Source: Pseudomonas putida (GTDB lineage Bacteria; Pseudomonadota; Gammaproteobacteria; Pseudomonadales; Pseudomonadaceae). From it: a stretch of DNA of 64,000 nucleotides. Made by a program: the position numbers and the translations under genes. Numbering within the stretch: position 1 is the first letter of the stretch; every line of letters begins with the position of its first letter. The notes beneath the pieces are model-generated. The model searched no databases. It worked only from the letters and a program-made list of their open reading frames with translations, and was not told where the DNA came from. Below, piece by piece: positions 22,601-34,600 of the stretch. The DNA lies in the NCBI RefSeq assembly GCF_001941965.1, contig NZ_MKZO01000047.1:1-64000 (forward strand), read 5' to 3'.

Positions 22601-25600
22601 GCCAGCGAACTGCGCAACCAGGCTGGCCTGATCAGCGCCAGCGGCCTGGTCCGCCTCGATGCCGCCAATGCCAACAACAGCAAGGGACGTATCGCCAGCC
22701 AGGCTGACCTGGTCGCCACCGTCGGCGTCCTCGAACAGCAGGGCGGCGAGCTGGTAGCCCAGGGCGAACTGAGCCTGAGCGGCGAGCGCCTGGACAACAG
22801 CGCCAACGGTCTGGTGGGCAGTTCGAAAGCGCTGAAACTCGAGGTCGCCGACACCGACAACCGTGGCGGCGCGATCTCCAGCCAGTTGGGCGTGAACGTC
22901 AAGGGCACGCAACTGGACAACAGCGGCGGCAAGCTGCTGGCCGGTACCCGTCTCGAGGTCAGCGTCACCCGGGCGATCAACCAGGCAAAGGGCCTGCTGT
23001 TCGCCCAGGACGTCAACCTCGACGCTGGCCGCCTGGACAACGGCAAAGGCACGGTCGCCGCCCAGCGCGGGCTGATGCTGAGCCTGTCCGGCGACCTCGA
23101 CAACGCCGAAGGCAGCCTCAGCAGCGAAGGCAGCCTGAGCCTGACCGGCAAGCAGCTGGACAACCGCGCCGGCAGCATTTCCAGTGCCGGCCTGCTGACG
23201 CTCAAGGGCAGCGCCGGCCTGCTCAACCAGGGCGGGGTGGTCGAAAGCGCCCAGGCCCTCAACCTCACCAGCGCCAGCCTCGACAACGGCAGCCAGGGCC
23301 TGATCAAGAGCCAGGGCGATGGCAGCGTCGTCACCGGGCGCTTCGACAACAGCCTGGGCGGTCGCCTGATCGGCAGCGCCGCCCTTGACCTGACCGCCGG
23401 TCAGGTCAGCAACGGCGGGCGCATCGCCAGCACTGGCGCGCTCACCGCCAGCTTCGGCGGGCTGGTGCAGCAGCAGGGCGAGCTGTTCAGCAACACCCGG
23501 CTGAGCCTCGACCTCAACGGTGGTGAGCTGACCAACCTCGGCCTGATCAACGCGCCGAACCTGGTCCTCAGCAACCTCGGGGCGGTCAGCAACCCCGGCG
23601 AGATCTCCAGCCAGAACGCCTTCACCCTGGCCGCACTCAGCCTCGACAACGGCCTGGGCAAGCTGGTCAGCAACCAGGGCCTGACCCTGCGCATCGAGCA
23701 ACTGCTGGGCAACGTCGGCGGCCGTATCAGCGCCGCCAGCCTCGACCTCGGCAGCCTGCGCCTGGACAACAGCAACGGCCTGGTCAGCAGCCGTGACGCC
23801 CTGACCCTGGTCACCGGCGACTGGCTGCGCAACCAGGGCGGCACCCTGGTCGCCGACGGCCAGCTCGGCATCACCAGCGCCAGCCTCGACAACCGCCAGG
23901 GCGAGATCGCCGGCAAGGCGCTGGTGGCACTGCACGGTGGCGACATCGACAACCAGGCGGGCCAGTTGATCGGTACCGAGCAGGTGACTGTCAATGCTGC
24001 CAGCCTGGACAACCGTGGCGGTCTGCTGGGGGCCACAAAAGCGCTGAAACTCGAGATCGGCAGCGTCGACAACCGTGGCGGCGAACTGACCGGCAACAGC
24101 GATGTGACCCTGACCGGCCAGCGCCTGGACAACAGCGATGGCGGCGTGATCTTCGCCGCCGGCAGCCTGACCCTCACCGTGCAGAGCGTGCTCAACCGCG
24201 CCCGCGGTCAACTCAACGGCAAGAGCGTCAGCCTCGGCGGCGCCAGCCTGGACAGCAACGGTGGCGGCATCTTTGCGCAGTTGCCGCTGGTACTGGCGTT
24301 CACCGGCGACCTGGACAACCGCCAGGGCACTCTGAGCAGCGAATCGACCCTCAACCTCAGCGCCGCCAGCGTTGACAACAGCGCCGGCAGCCTCGGCAGC
24401 GCCGGCGACCTGACCCTGAGCGTCACCAATGGCGTCAATAACAGTGACGGCGAGCTGGTCACCGACGGTGCCCTGGTGCTGCGCAGCGGTGGCCTGGACA
24501 ACAGCCGTGGCAGCCTCAGTGCCAAGGGTGCGGTCAGTGTCACCACCGGCATCCTCGGCAACAGCGGCGGTCGCCTCAACAGTGCGCAAACCCTCGACCT
24601 CACCGCCAGCCAGTTGAACAACGGCGGCAGCATCGGCAGCCTCAAGGCCCTGACCGCCAGCCTTGGCGGGCTCGACCAGCAGGGCGGAAAGCTGTCCAGC
24701 AACACCGCGCTCAGTCTCGACCTCAACGGCGGTCGCCTGGACAACCAGGGCGGCCTGATCAACACCGCCGGCCCGCTGCTGTTCAGCAACCTCGGCGATG
24801 TCGGCAACCGCAACGGCGAGATCTCCAGCGCCCAGGCGTTCACCCTCGCGGCCCGCAGCCTGGACAACGACAACGGTCGCCTGCTCAGCAACCAGGCCCT
24901 GAACCTGGTGATCACCCAGGCCCTGAGCAACCTCAAGGGCCTGGCCGGTGCCGCCAGCCTCGGCGTCAGCGCCGGGTCCGTGGACAACCGCGAAGGCATC
25001 CTCAACAGCCGTGGCGACCTGCAACTCACCAGCAGCGGCCTGCTCGACAACCGCCAGCAGGGCCTGGTCAGTGCCGCCGGTGTCCTCACCCTAACCAGCG
25101 GCGACCTGCACAACCAGGCCGGCAGCCTGCTCGGCGCCAGCGCCGCGACCTTGACCGTGCGTGCCCTGAACAACAGCGCTGCGGGCCTGATCAACAGCCA
25201 GGGCGGCCTCCAGCTGCGCGCCAGCAGCCTCGACAGCAGTGGCGGCGAAGTCTCCGCGCGCAGCAACCTCAGCCTCGACCTCGGCTCGTTGCTCCTGGCC
25301 GGTGGCCGCATCGTGGGCGACCATGGCGTGACCCTGGACCTCAACGGCAATGACCTCAGCAACACCGGCGGCCTGATCCTGGCCAAGGGCGCACTGACCT
25401 TCGACCGGGTCGGCGCCTTCAGCAACGCCGGGGGCGAGCTGTCCACCCAGCAAAGCCTGACCCTCAATGCCAGCAGCCTGGACAACAGCAACGGCAAGCT
25501 GATCGGCGTCCAGCGCCTGATCCTCGAGGTCGGCAGCATCAACAACCAGCACGGCCTGCTGTCCGGCTGGCAGGGGCTGAGCCTGCACGGCGGCAGCCTC

Positions 25601-28600
25601 GACAACCGCAATCTCGGCACCTTGTCCAGCCGTGAGGGCGCGCTGGATGTGCAGCTCACCGGGGCCTTGCTCAACGGTGGCGAGGGTGCCCTGGTCAGCC
25701 TGGGCCGCATGGACATCGGTGCGGCCAGCCTGGATAACGCGGGCGGCGTGCTGTCCAGCGGGGCAGCGCTGCATATGGCGGTCGGCAGCCTGGGCAACCA
25801 GGACGGCAGCATCGATGCGCAGCAGTGGATGACGCTCACCGGTACCGACCTCGACAACAGCAACGGACGTATCGCCGGCAACGGCAGCCTGGTGCTCGAC
25901 CTGGACGGCACCCTGACCAACACCGCTGGCGAGATGGTCAGTACCGGCAGCCTGCTGCTCAAGCAGGCGCAGCAGGTCATCAACCAGCGCGGCACCTTTG
26001 TCAGCCGTGCCGGCCTGGAACTCAACGCCGGCACCTTCGACAACAGCCAGGGTGGCGTCGTCGCGGCACGGGACCAAGTGAAGCTGGTCGCCAGCTCGGT
26101 CCTGCGCAACGATGCGGCAGGGCAGGTCTTCAGTGAAAACGCCGACGTGCGCCTGCAGGCAGCCGAGCTGCTCAACCAGCAGGGGCAGGTGCAAGGGCAG
26201 ACCGGGCTGGTGCTGGATATCGCGGGCGCCTTGAACAACCGCAACGGCACCCTGGTCGCCCGCAGCGGTAACCTCGTGGTGCAGCGCGCGGGCAGCCTGG
26301 GCAACCAGGCCGGGGTGCTGGCGAGTGTTGCCGGGCTGGTCGACCTCTCGGTCAGTGGCGTGCTCGACAACAGCCAGGCCGGCGTCGTGCAGGGCCAGCA
26401 ATTGCAGGTGCTGGCGGGGACGCTGGACAACAGCGCCGGGCGCATGGCGGCCCAGACGGGCGATGTGCGGATTCGCGGGGGCAACCTGATCAATGCCGGC
26501 GGCGGCTTGTTCGCCAAGGGGCTGGTGCGGGTCGACGGCCTGGGGCTGAACAACAATAACGGCCAACTGGCCGGCAATCGCATCGAACTGGCGCTGGGCG
26601 ATGGTCTGAGCAACCGTTCCGGTGTGATCGAAAGTGATACCCATCTGCTGGTGTCGGCCAGTGCGGTGGATAACCAGGGCGGGCAATTGCGGGCGCTGGG
26701 CGGGGCGGGCAAGAGCGACTTCCAGGTTCGCGGCGGGTTCGATAACCGCAACGGCACGCTGGAGGTCAGCAGTGCTGACCTGACGCTGAATGCTGCCGGG
26801 CTGAGCAACGTCGGTGGTGCGGTCAAGCATGGCGGCACCGGCACGTTCGATATCGCCACCAGCAATGTCATCAACAGCGGCGGCACCCTGGTGACCCGTG
26901 GTGGCCTGACCCTGACGGCGGACAGCTGGACCAACAGCAGCGTGATCCAGGCCGGGCGCCTGACACTCAACATCAACACCCTCGAGCAGACCGCCGGCGC
27001 AGAGCTGCTGGCCTCTGAAAGCCTGGTCGGCACCGGCGTCAACTGGAACAACGCCGGCAAGATCATCAGTGATGGCTCCGCCAGCCTGAACCTCAGTAGC
27101 ATCTACCAGGGCAGCGGCCGCTACAGCGCCCTCGGCGACCTGGGCCTCAGCGCCGGGCAAATCACCCTGGGCAGTGCCAGCAGCATCGCGGGCGGTGCGC
27201 AGTCCACCGTGCAGGCCAGCAGTACCCTGATCAACGCCGGGCACCTGACATCGGCAGGCAACCTGAACCTCAGTGCCGGCACACTGAACAACACCGGCAC
27301 CCTCGGCGCCGGGCAACAGCTCCTGGTCTCCGCAGGGACGCTGGTCAACGAGCGCGGCCTGATCTACAGCGGCGCCGACATGCAACTGCTGGCCTCGACC
27401 TTCACCAACCGCTACGCCCAGGTCTACAGCTTCGGCAGCCTGCTGATCGGCGCCGATCAGGCAGGCGGCAAGATGAGCCTGCTGGACAACCGCTCCTCCG
27501 GCATCGAAAGCGGCGGCCAGATGACCCTCGCGGCGACCACGCTGAACAACGTCAGGGACGTGCTCGAATACAGCCAGCATGAGAAGACCGAAACCGGTAT
27601 CGAGCGCTTGTCTTGCACCTTGATCCCCGTCATTGGATGCGACCGACGCAATGAATACCAGATCAATGCACTCTGGGTGATCAACGAAACCGACCGCCTG
27701 CAGATCCTCGCACAGAGCGAAGCGTCGAACATCGGCAGTGGCACCAACCTGTTGATCGAAGCGGGGAAACTGACCAACTCTGCCAGCAGCATTTCCGCTG
27801 CTGGCAATCTCTCCGTCACTGCCTCGACCATCGAAAACCAGGGCGTTCAAGCCCAGGAAATCAAGACCTCACGCCGCGTTGTCAGCTACGTCAGGGAAAC
27901 GGCCGCCGCTATACAGTTGGCCGATATCTTCAACCAACGCAACAACCCCAATCCGTCGGCGACCTACGAATCAGACCTGGCGAATTTCCTGCGCTCGACC
28001 TACCTCCATCTTGATGAGACGTCAACTGTCCTCAACGGCTCGACCCTCGACGCCGTCATCCAGGCCGGCGGCAATATCACCCTCAACGCCACACAAAACA
28101 TCAACAACAGCGTGGTCCGCCCTTGGTACTCGTATGTCGCCGCAGGCGCCAAGACGGCTGAAACCGGTGCGGGCAGTGCCTACTCCACTGCCGTCAGCAT
28201 CAACAGTCAGCTCCCGCCGAACCTGGCGCAGCAGTACATCAACCCCTTGAGCCTGCCGGGTGTGCAGCTGCCCGACGAGAATGGCAGCCTGTATCGCCTC
28301 AGCAAGCAGGACGCCAGTGCGGGTGCAGTCGCCCAGGGCGACACTGGCCCGCGCAACTGGACGCTCGGCGCTGCCAGCATCGACCTGAACCAGCGCGAGC
28401 AAGCCGCGCCCGTCGCCACTGGTCGTACCCTCACCCTCGACGATGTCACCCAGCTGACCGCCGACAGCCGCCAGGTCTCGGTGGCTGCCCGCGAAGCCAG
28501 GGATGTCGGTGCAACGATCGCCTCGATCAACGTCACTGCGCTTGGCAGCGTCAGCAATGACGCCTGGCAGTCCGGGCGCAGCGAGGGGAGTGCGCTCACC

Positions 28601-31600
28601 CGTGCCGACGGAATCGGCAGCCAGGGGCCGGCGGGCGACTCGAGCGGATCGCTCAGTGCCTCGGGCCAGAACATCGACCTGTCCGGCATTGCCGGCGAGC
28701 GTGATACCCGCGTTGACGTCACCAACCCCGGCGGCAACACACCGGGCCTGTCCACCGGCCCCCGTGACACCACCGTTGGCGTCAGCCAGCAGGGCCCGGA
28801 CCTGGGCATCCCCGGCCTGACCCCGGGCAGTCGTGACACCCGGATAGACGTTGCCGGCCAGCACGTCCCCGGCCTCTCCACCGGCAGCCGCGACACCACG
28901 GTAGCCGGGCAGAATGGCGGTCCCGACTTCACCCTGCAGCAACGCACCGACCAGCCGATTCCCAGCACGCCAGGCGCCTCCACCGACCCTGCCCTGAACG
29001 TCCCGGGCCTGTCCGCGACCACCCGCGACACCACGCTGGACGGGCAAGCCGCAACAGCCCGCCCTGACCTTGCGCTACCAACCCGTGGTGACCAATCGGT
29101 GGTCCAGGCGGTCCCGGTGCCTGCACCCGGAGCGCAGCCCCATGACGCCGTGATCCCGGCGGCCGAGCGTCCCGACACGCCGGCAATCGACCCACGCAGC
29201 ACGGCCGTCAACGCCCCGGCCACCAGCCAGCCGACCGCAGCCGCCGGCCAGACCATCGAACGCGCACAAGGCGTCCCCGAGCGCACTGCCGCGTCGCAGC
29301 CGCACAAATACCTGATCGAAACCAACCCAGTCCTCACTGAACTCAAGCAGTTCATGAGCTCCGACTACCTGCTCTCCGGCCTCGGCTACAACCCTGACGA
29401 CAGCGCCAAGCGCCTGGGCGACGGCTTCTACGAGCAACACCTGATCCAGCAGGCCATCGTCGCCGGTGCCGGCCAGCGCTTCATTGCCGGCATGACCAGC
29501 AACGAGCAGATGTTCAAGTACCTGATGGACAACGCCATCGCCAGCAAGCAACAGCTTGCCCTGACGGTAGGCGTCAGCCTCACCGCGGAGCAGGTCGCGG
29601 CCCTGACCCACGACATCGTCTGGCTCGAAGAGATGCAGGTGAATGGCGAAGCGGTCCTGGTCCCGGTGCTGTACATGGCCAACGCCAACAACCGCCTGGC
29701 CGTCAACGGCGCCTTGATTGCCGGCACCGACGTCAACCTCATCGCCGGCCAGGACCTGCTCAACGTCGGCACCCTGCGCGCCAGCAACAACCTCTCGGCG
29801 ATGGCCGGCAACGACCTCGTCAACAGCGGCCTGATCGAAGCGGCCAACCGCGTCGACCTGCTGGCGGGCAACAACATCGTCAACAAGGCCGGCGGCATCA
29901 TCAGCGGGCGTGACGTCAGCCTGACCACGGTGCTGGGCGATGTCATCAACGAACGCTCGGTCACCAGCCACATCAGTGGCGACGCCACCAACAACGGCCG
30001 CCGCGACTTCCTCGACAGCGCCGCGCGGATCGAGGCCGCCAATGACCTGAGCATCAACGCCGGCCAGGACATCCTCAACCAGGGCGGTGTGCTGCAAAGC
30101 GGCCGGGACCTCGGCCTGCAAGCGGGACGTGACGTACTGCTGGGCTCGACCGAGGCAATCAACAGCGCGTCAGCCGGCGGCCGGAGCAGCCAGAGCATCC
30201 AGCAGAACGGCAGCAGCGTCACCGCCGGCCGTGATTTCAGCGCGGTGGCTGGGCGGGACTTCACGGCCATCGCCAGCCAGATCGAAGCGCAGCGGGATAT
30301 CGACATCTCGGCCACGGGCGACGTGACGCTGATGTCGGCGGCGGATGAAGAACACTCGTCGTACACCTCGAAGAAACTCAAGACGCAGGACGACCACGTC
30401 AGCCAGGTGTCGACGACGCTGAAGGCGGGTGGGGATGTGGCGGTGAGTGCGGGGCAGGATCTGGCCCTTATCGCTAGCCGAATCACCGCAGGGGACGAAG
30501 CCTATCTGTTTGCCGGTGACAACATCCGCATGACGACGGCGGACAACCTCGATTATTCGTACTACGAGAAAACCAAGAAGGGGTCGTTCGGCAAGAAAAA
30601 GTCGACGATGAGCGAAACCGAAGCGGATGTATCGGTCAGCTCCAGTGTTTCGGCCGGGACGAAACTGGTCATTTCCGCCGGGGAGGATTTCAACGCCACG
30701 GGCGCCAAGCTGAACAGCGATGGGGCTTTGCTCGTTACCGCAGGCGGCGACATCAATTTCGATGCCGCCCAAGACTATGCCAGCCAGGCCAATGCCTCGT
30801 CCAAGAAGAGTTGGACCTCCGCCAAATCCAGCAGCTCGGAAGTCACCCAGACCCGTTTGAACGGCACTGAGTTGCTCGGGGCAAGCATCGAACTGAAGGC
30901 TGATAACGACATCTTGCTGAAGGCCGCGAGCTTGCGCGCCGAAGAAGGGGTGAAACTGATAGCGGGCAATGACGTACTGATTGGCGCCGCCCAGGAAACA
31001 CAAACGTCCGCCCAGTCCCAAGGCTCCAGCAAGGCTGGTTACACCTTCACCGGCTGGTTCTCAGCCACGCAGAAGTCGCAACAGAGTCAAAGCACCTCAG
31101 GCCAAAGTATTGGCAGTGCCATCAGCGCCGACAGCATCCAGATCAGAAGTGGCAGCGACACGACGGTTGAAGGCAGCACCTTGGTGGCCGACAGGAATAT
31201 CGACATCGATGCCGGGGGCAATCTGGAGATCACCAGTGCCGAAAACACTGAAACCTCCAGTTCCAAGTCCGGCAGCAAGCAGGTTGGTGAGGTCGGCACG
31301 TCCTGGTGGCAGGGCGCAACCGGGATCCTGAAGCAGAAGCAAGCCGACGAGTACAGCGCTGACCGCCAGTCGGGCTCTCAGATCGCGTCATTGGGCGGCA
31401 ATATCAACCTGACTGCCGGTGATCATTACACCCAGACAGCCAGCCAGTTGGTCGCGCCCGAGGGCGATATCGGCATCACCGCCAGGCATGTCGATATCCA
31501 GGCTGGCTACGACAGCATGGAGTACTCCAAAACCACCAGCGCCAGCCGTACGGCGATCGGTGGAACGGTGAGCATCCCGTTGCTCGATGCCCTGCGCAAC

Positions 31601-34600
31601 ATTCAGCAGATGGGTGAGGCGGCGCAAAAAACCGACGATGGCCGGATGCTTGCGTTGGCTGCTGTGAATGCGGCGATGAGTGCCAACCAGGCTCTCGAGG
31701 CTGGTCAGGCACTGATGGAAGCCCCGGAAGCCGGGATCAAGCTCAGCGTCAATCTCAGTGACAGTCGCAGCCAGAGTGAGAGCAGCCAAAGCGGTCGCAA
31801 CGTGGTGAGCAGCGATGTCGTGGCTGGCGGCGACGTGAAGATCGTTGCCACGGGGGATGGCGCCAACAGCGACATCAACGGCATTGGCAGTCGCATCGAA
31901 GGTGGTGGCGATGTCGTCCTGAAGGCTGATGGCGACATCAACTTGGTGGCGGCGCAAAACACGGCGCATCAGGACAGTACCAACCGTAATTCCGGCTGGA
32001 GCGCCGGCATCGGAATCGGCTTCGGCGGGGCGCAAAACGGTATTTCGTTCGAGCTGGCGGCCAATGCCGGACGCGGTATGGCCGACGGCGACGATGTCAC
32101 CCAGACCAACACCTATATCAAGGGTGGCAACAGCGTCAAACTCGAGAGTGGCGGGGACACCACCCTCAAGGGCGGTGTCGTTTCCGCCGAGCAGGTCAAG
32201 GTCAAGGTGGGCGGCGACCTGAACATCGAAAGCCTTCAGGACACCAGCACCTACACCTCCAGGCAAATGAGCGCCAGCGTCGGCGTCAACATCTGTGTTC
32301 CACCGTTCTGTGTCGGTATGAGCAGTATCAGTGGCGGTCTCGCCGCGCAGCATATGCAAAGCGACTACGCCAGTGTCAACGAACAGTCGGGCATCAAGGC
32401 GGGCAATGGTGGATTCCAGGTCGAAGTGGCGGGTAACACCGACCTCAAGGGCGCCATCATCGCCAGTACCGACAAAGCGGTGGCGGACGGCAAGAACACC
32501 CTCGAAACCGGGACGCTTACCACGTCCGCTATCAAGAACAAGGCGGAATACGACGCCAGCAGTATCAACCTGAGTGGTGGTTACGGCGGTGAAATAGGCG
32601 TGGATGGCAAAGGCAATGCCAACGCAACGGCCAACGCCAACGGACCCACCGCGCCGAGCAAGGGCGGGCTAAGTGTCAACACACCGGTCGTGCTCTATGC
32701 CGGAGACAGCTCCAGCAGCACCACCGAGAGTGGAATCAGCGGCGCCGCCGTCACTATTACCAATGCGGCCGGGCAGATGGAGCTGACCGGTCAGACGGTT
32801 GAGCAGACGGTGGCGGGCATCAATACCGATGTCTCCAGTGATCGCGACGGCAGTAACAAACTCAAGCCGATTTTCGACGCGCAGGAAATCAGCGTGAACT
32901 TCGAGATTGTCGGCAAGTTTGTGCAGAACGTTTCGCAGTACATCGCTAGCCGGGCGCAAGAAATCGATCAGAAAAAGGAGCAAGCCGAGAAAGAAAGACT
33001 CCTGATGAACGCGCCTGGCATGTCCGAGGCCGATCAACTCAAGCACCACAGCAATTATCAGGCGCTGAATCAGGAAATCCGGGATCTCGATGAAAACTGG
33101 GGGGCGGGCGGTACTTACCGGCAAATTGCAACGGCCCTCGTCGCGGGCGTCAGCGGCAACGTGGCCGGAAGTGGCGGGCAGTTTGCCCAGAACATGGTGG
33201 TCAACTACGTCCAGCAGCAAGGTTCGGCGTACATCGGCGAGCTGGTGAAAAAGGGCCTGAAGGAAGGCAGCCCGGAACACGCGGCGCTGCATGCCATTGT
33301 CGGCTGCGCCGGCGCAGCGGCCAGCAATCAGGGTTGCTCGAGCGGCGCCCTGGGCGGTGCTGCCTCCAGCGTGCTGGCAGGTCTGTTTGCAGAGGCTGAT
33401 GCAAACGAAACCGCTGTAGAGCGAGAAGCCAAACGCAATCTCATCACCAGCCTGGTCACGGGCATTGCAGCCATGAGTGATCCGAACGGTGCAGCGACCG
33501 CAAACAATGCGGCTACGGCAAACATCGATAACAACTGGCTCTCGACGCAGCAGTATGTGCAGTACCAAAAGGAGTTGGAAGAAGCCCAGGGCACGCTAGA
33601 TCATCTGAAGGTGATCGCCAAGTGGTCGGGTACCTCGGTAAAACAGGATGCCCTGACGGCTGGCGGTATTGGCCTGGGCCTCGCAGAGAGTGGTCTGCAG
33701 GATATTAAAGGCCTGGCACAGTTCCTTTCTGATCCAATCACCGGACTGCAGGGGATTGCTGCGATAGTCAGTGATCGGGAGGTACGCAATCAACTTGGCG
33801 AGGAGGTAACGGCGAGCCTGTTGGGCAGTATTGAGCGGATGGAGCTGGCACTCGAGGTCGGCGGAGATGATCATGCCGTCCAGTTGGGACGTGATCTGGG
33901 TGCTTTGCTATACACGGTCGGAGGCGTCTTGACCGCTGTAGGAGGGGCCACCAGGGCGGGGCTGAGTCTGGCAAAAACGGGGGTTGAGGTATCGAGCAAA
34001 GCCTTGGGTCAGATGGCTATCAAGGACAGTCAAGAGCTTGGTGTGCGTGTTGCTGCGCTGGAAACCAAGACGACGAAAAGCCTGGATGTAGTCACTGACG
34101 GGAAGGGGGCAGGGGCAAAAGGGCCTGCGACAGGTTTACCGTCTGGTGAGACGAAGGTAGTAGGTGGAAGCCCTTCTACCGATGTTCCAAAAACTCCTTC
34201 GGAGCAGGTTGCCCAGAATTCGAAAGGGACTGACCTGCCGGATAAAAAACCTGAGACGAACCCGCAGAACCATCCCGAAGAACCCAAGAAGGATAAGGGG
34301 CCTTGCTGCTTCGCGGCGGGCACAATGGTCGCCACGCCGGCTGGCGACCGGGCGATCGAAACGCTCAAGATCGGCGACGTCGTCTGGACCAAACCTGAAC
34401 ACGGTGGCGAGCCGTTTGCCTCAACGGTGGTAAAGACCTTCCAGCGAAACGATCAACCGATCTACAAGCTGACCCTGGAAAGCACTCGTACAAGCGGCGA
34501 CGTGAAACAGGAGATTTTGTTCGTTACGCCAAGTCACCCGTTCTATGTGCCGGCTCGGCGTGATTTTGTGCCGATGATCGAGCTCAGGGCGGGCGACTTG

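Noticed and set aside
15101..27850. Very long minus-strand open frames opposite cdiA (up to about 1740 codons)
   Set aside because: They mirror the FHA repeats on the other strand. High GC and repetitive codons keep stops absent, and the peptides are low-complexity, with no ribosome sites or familiar domains.
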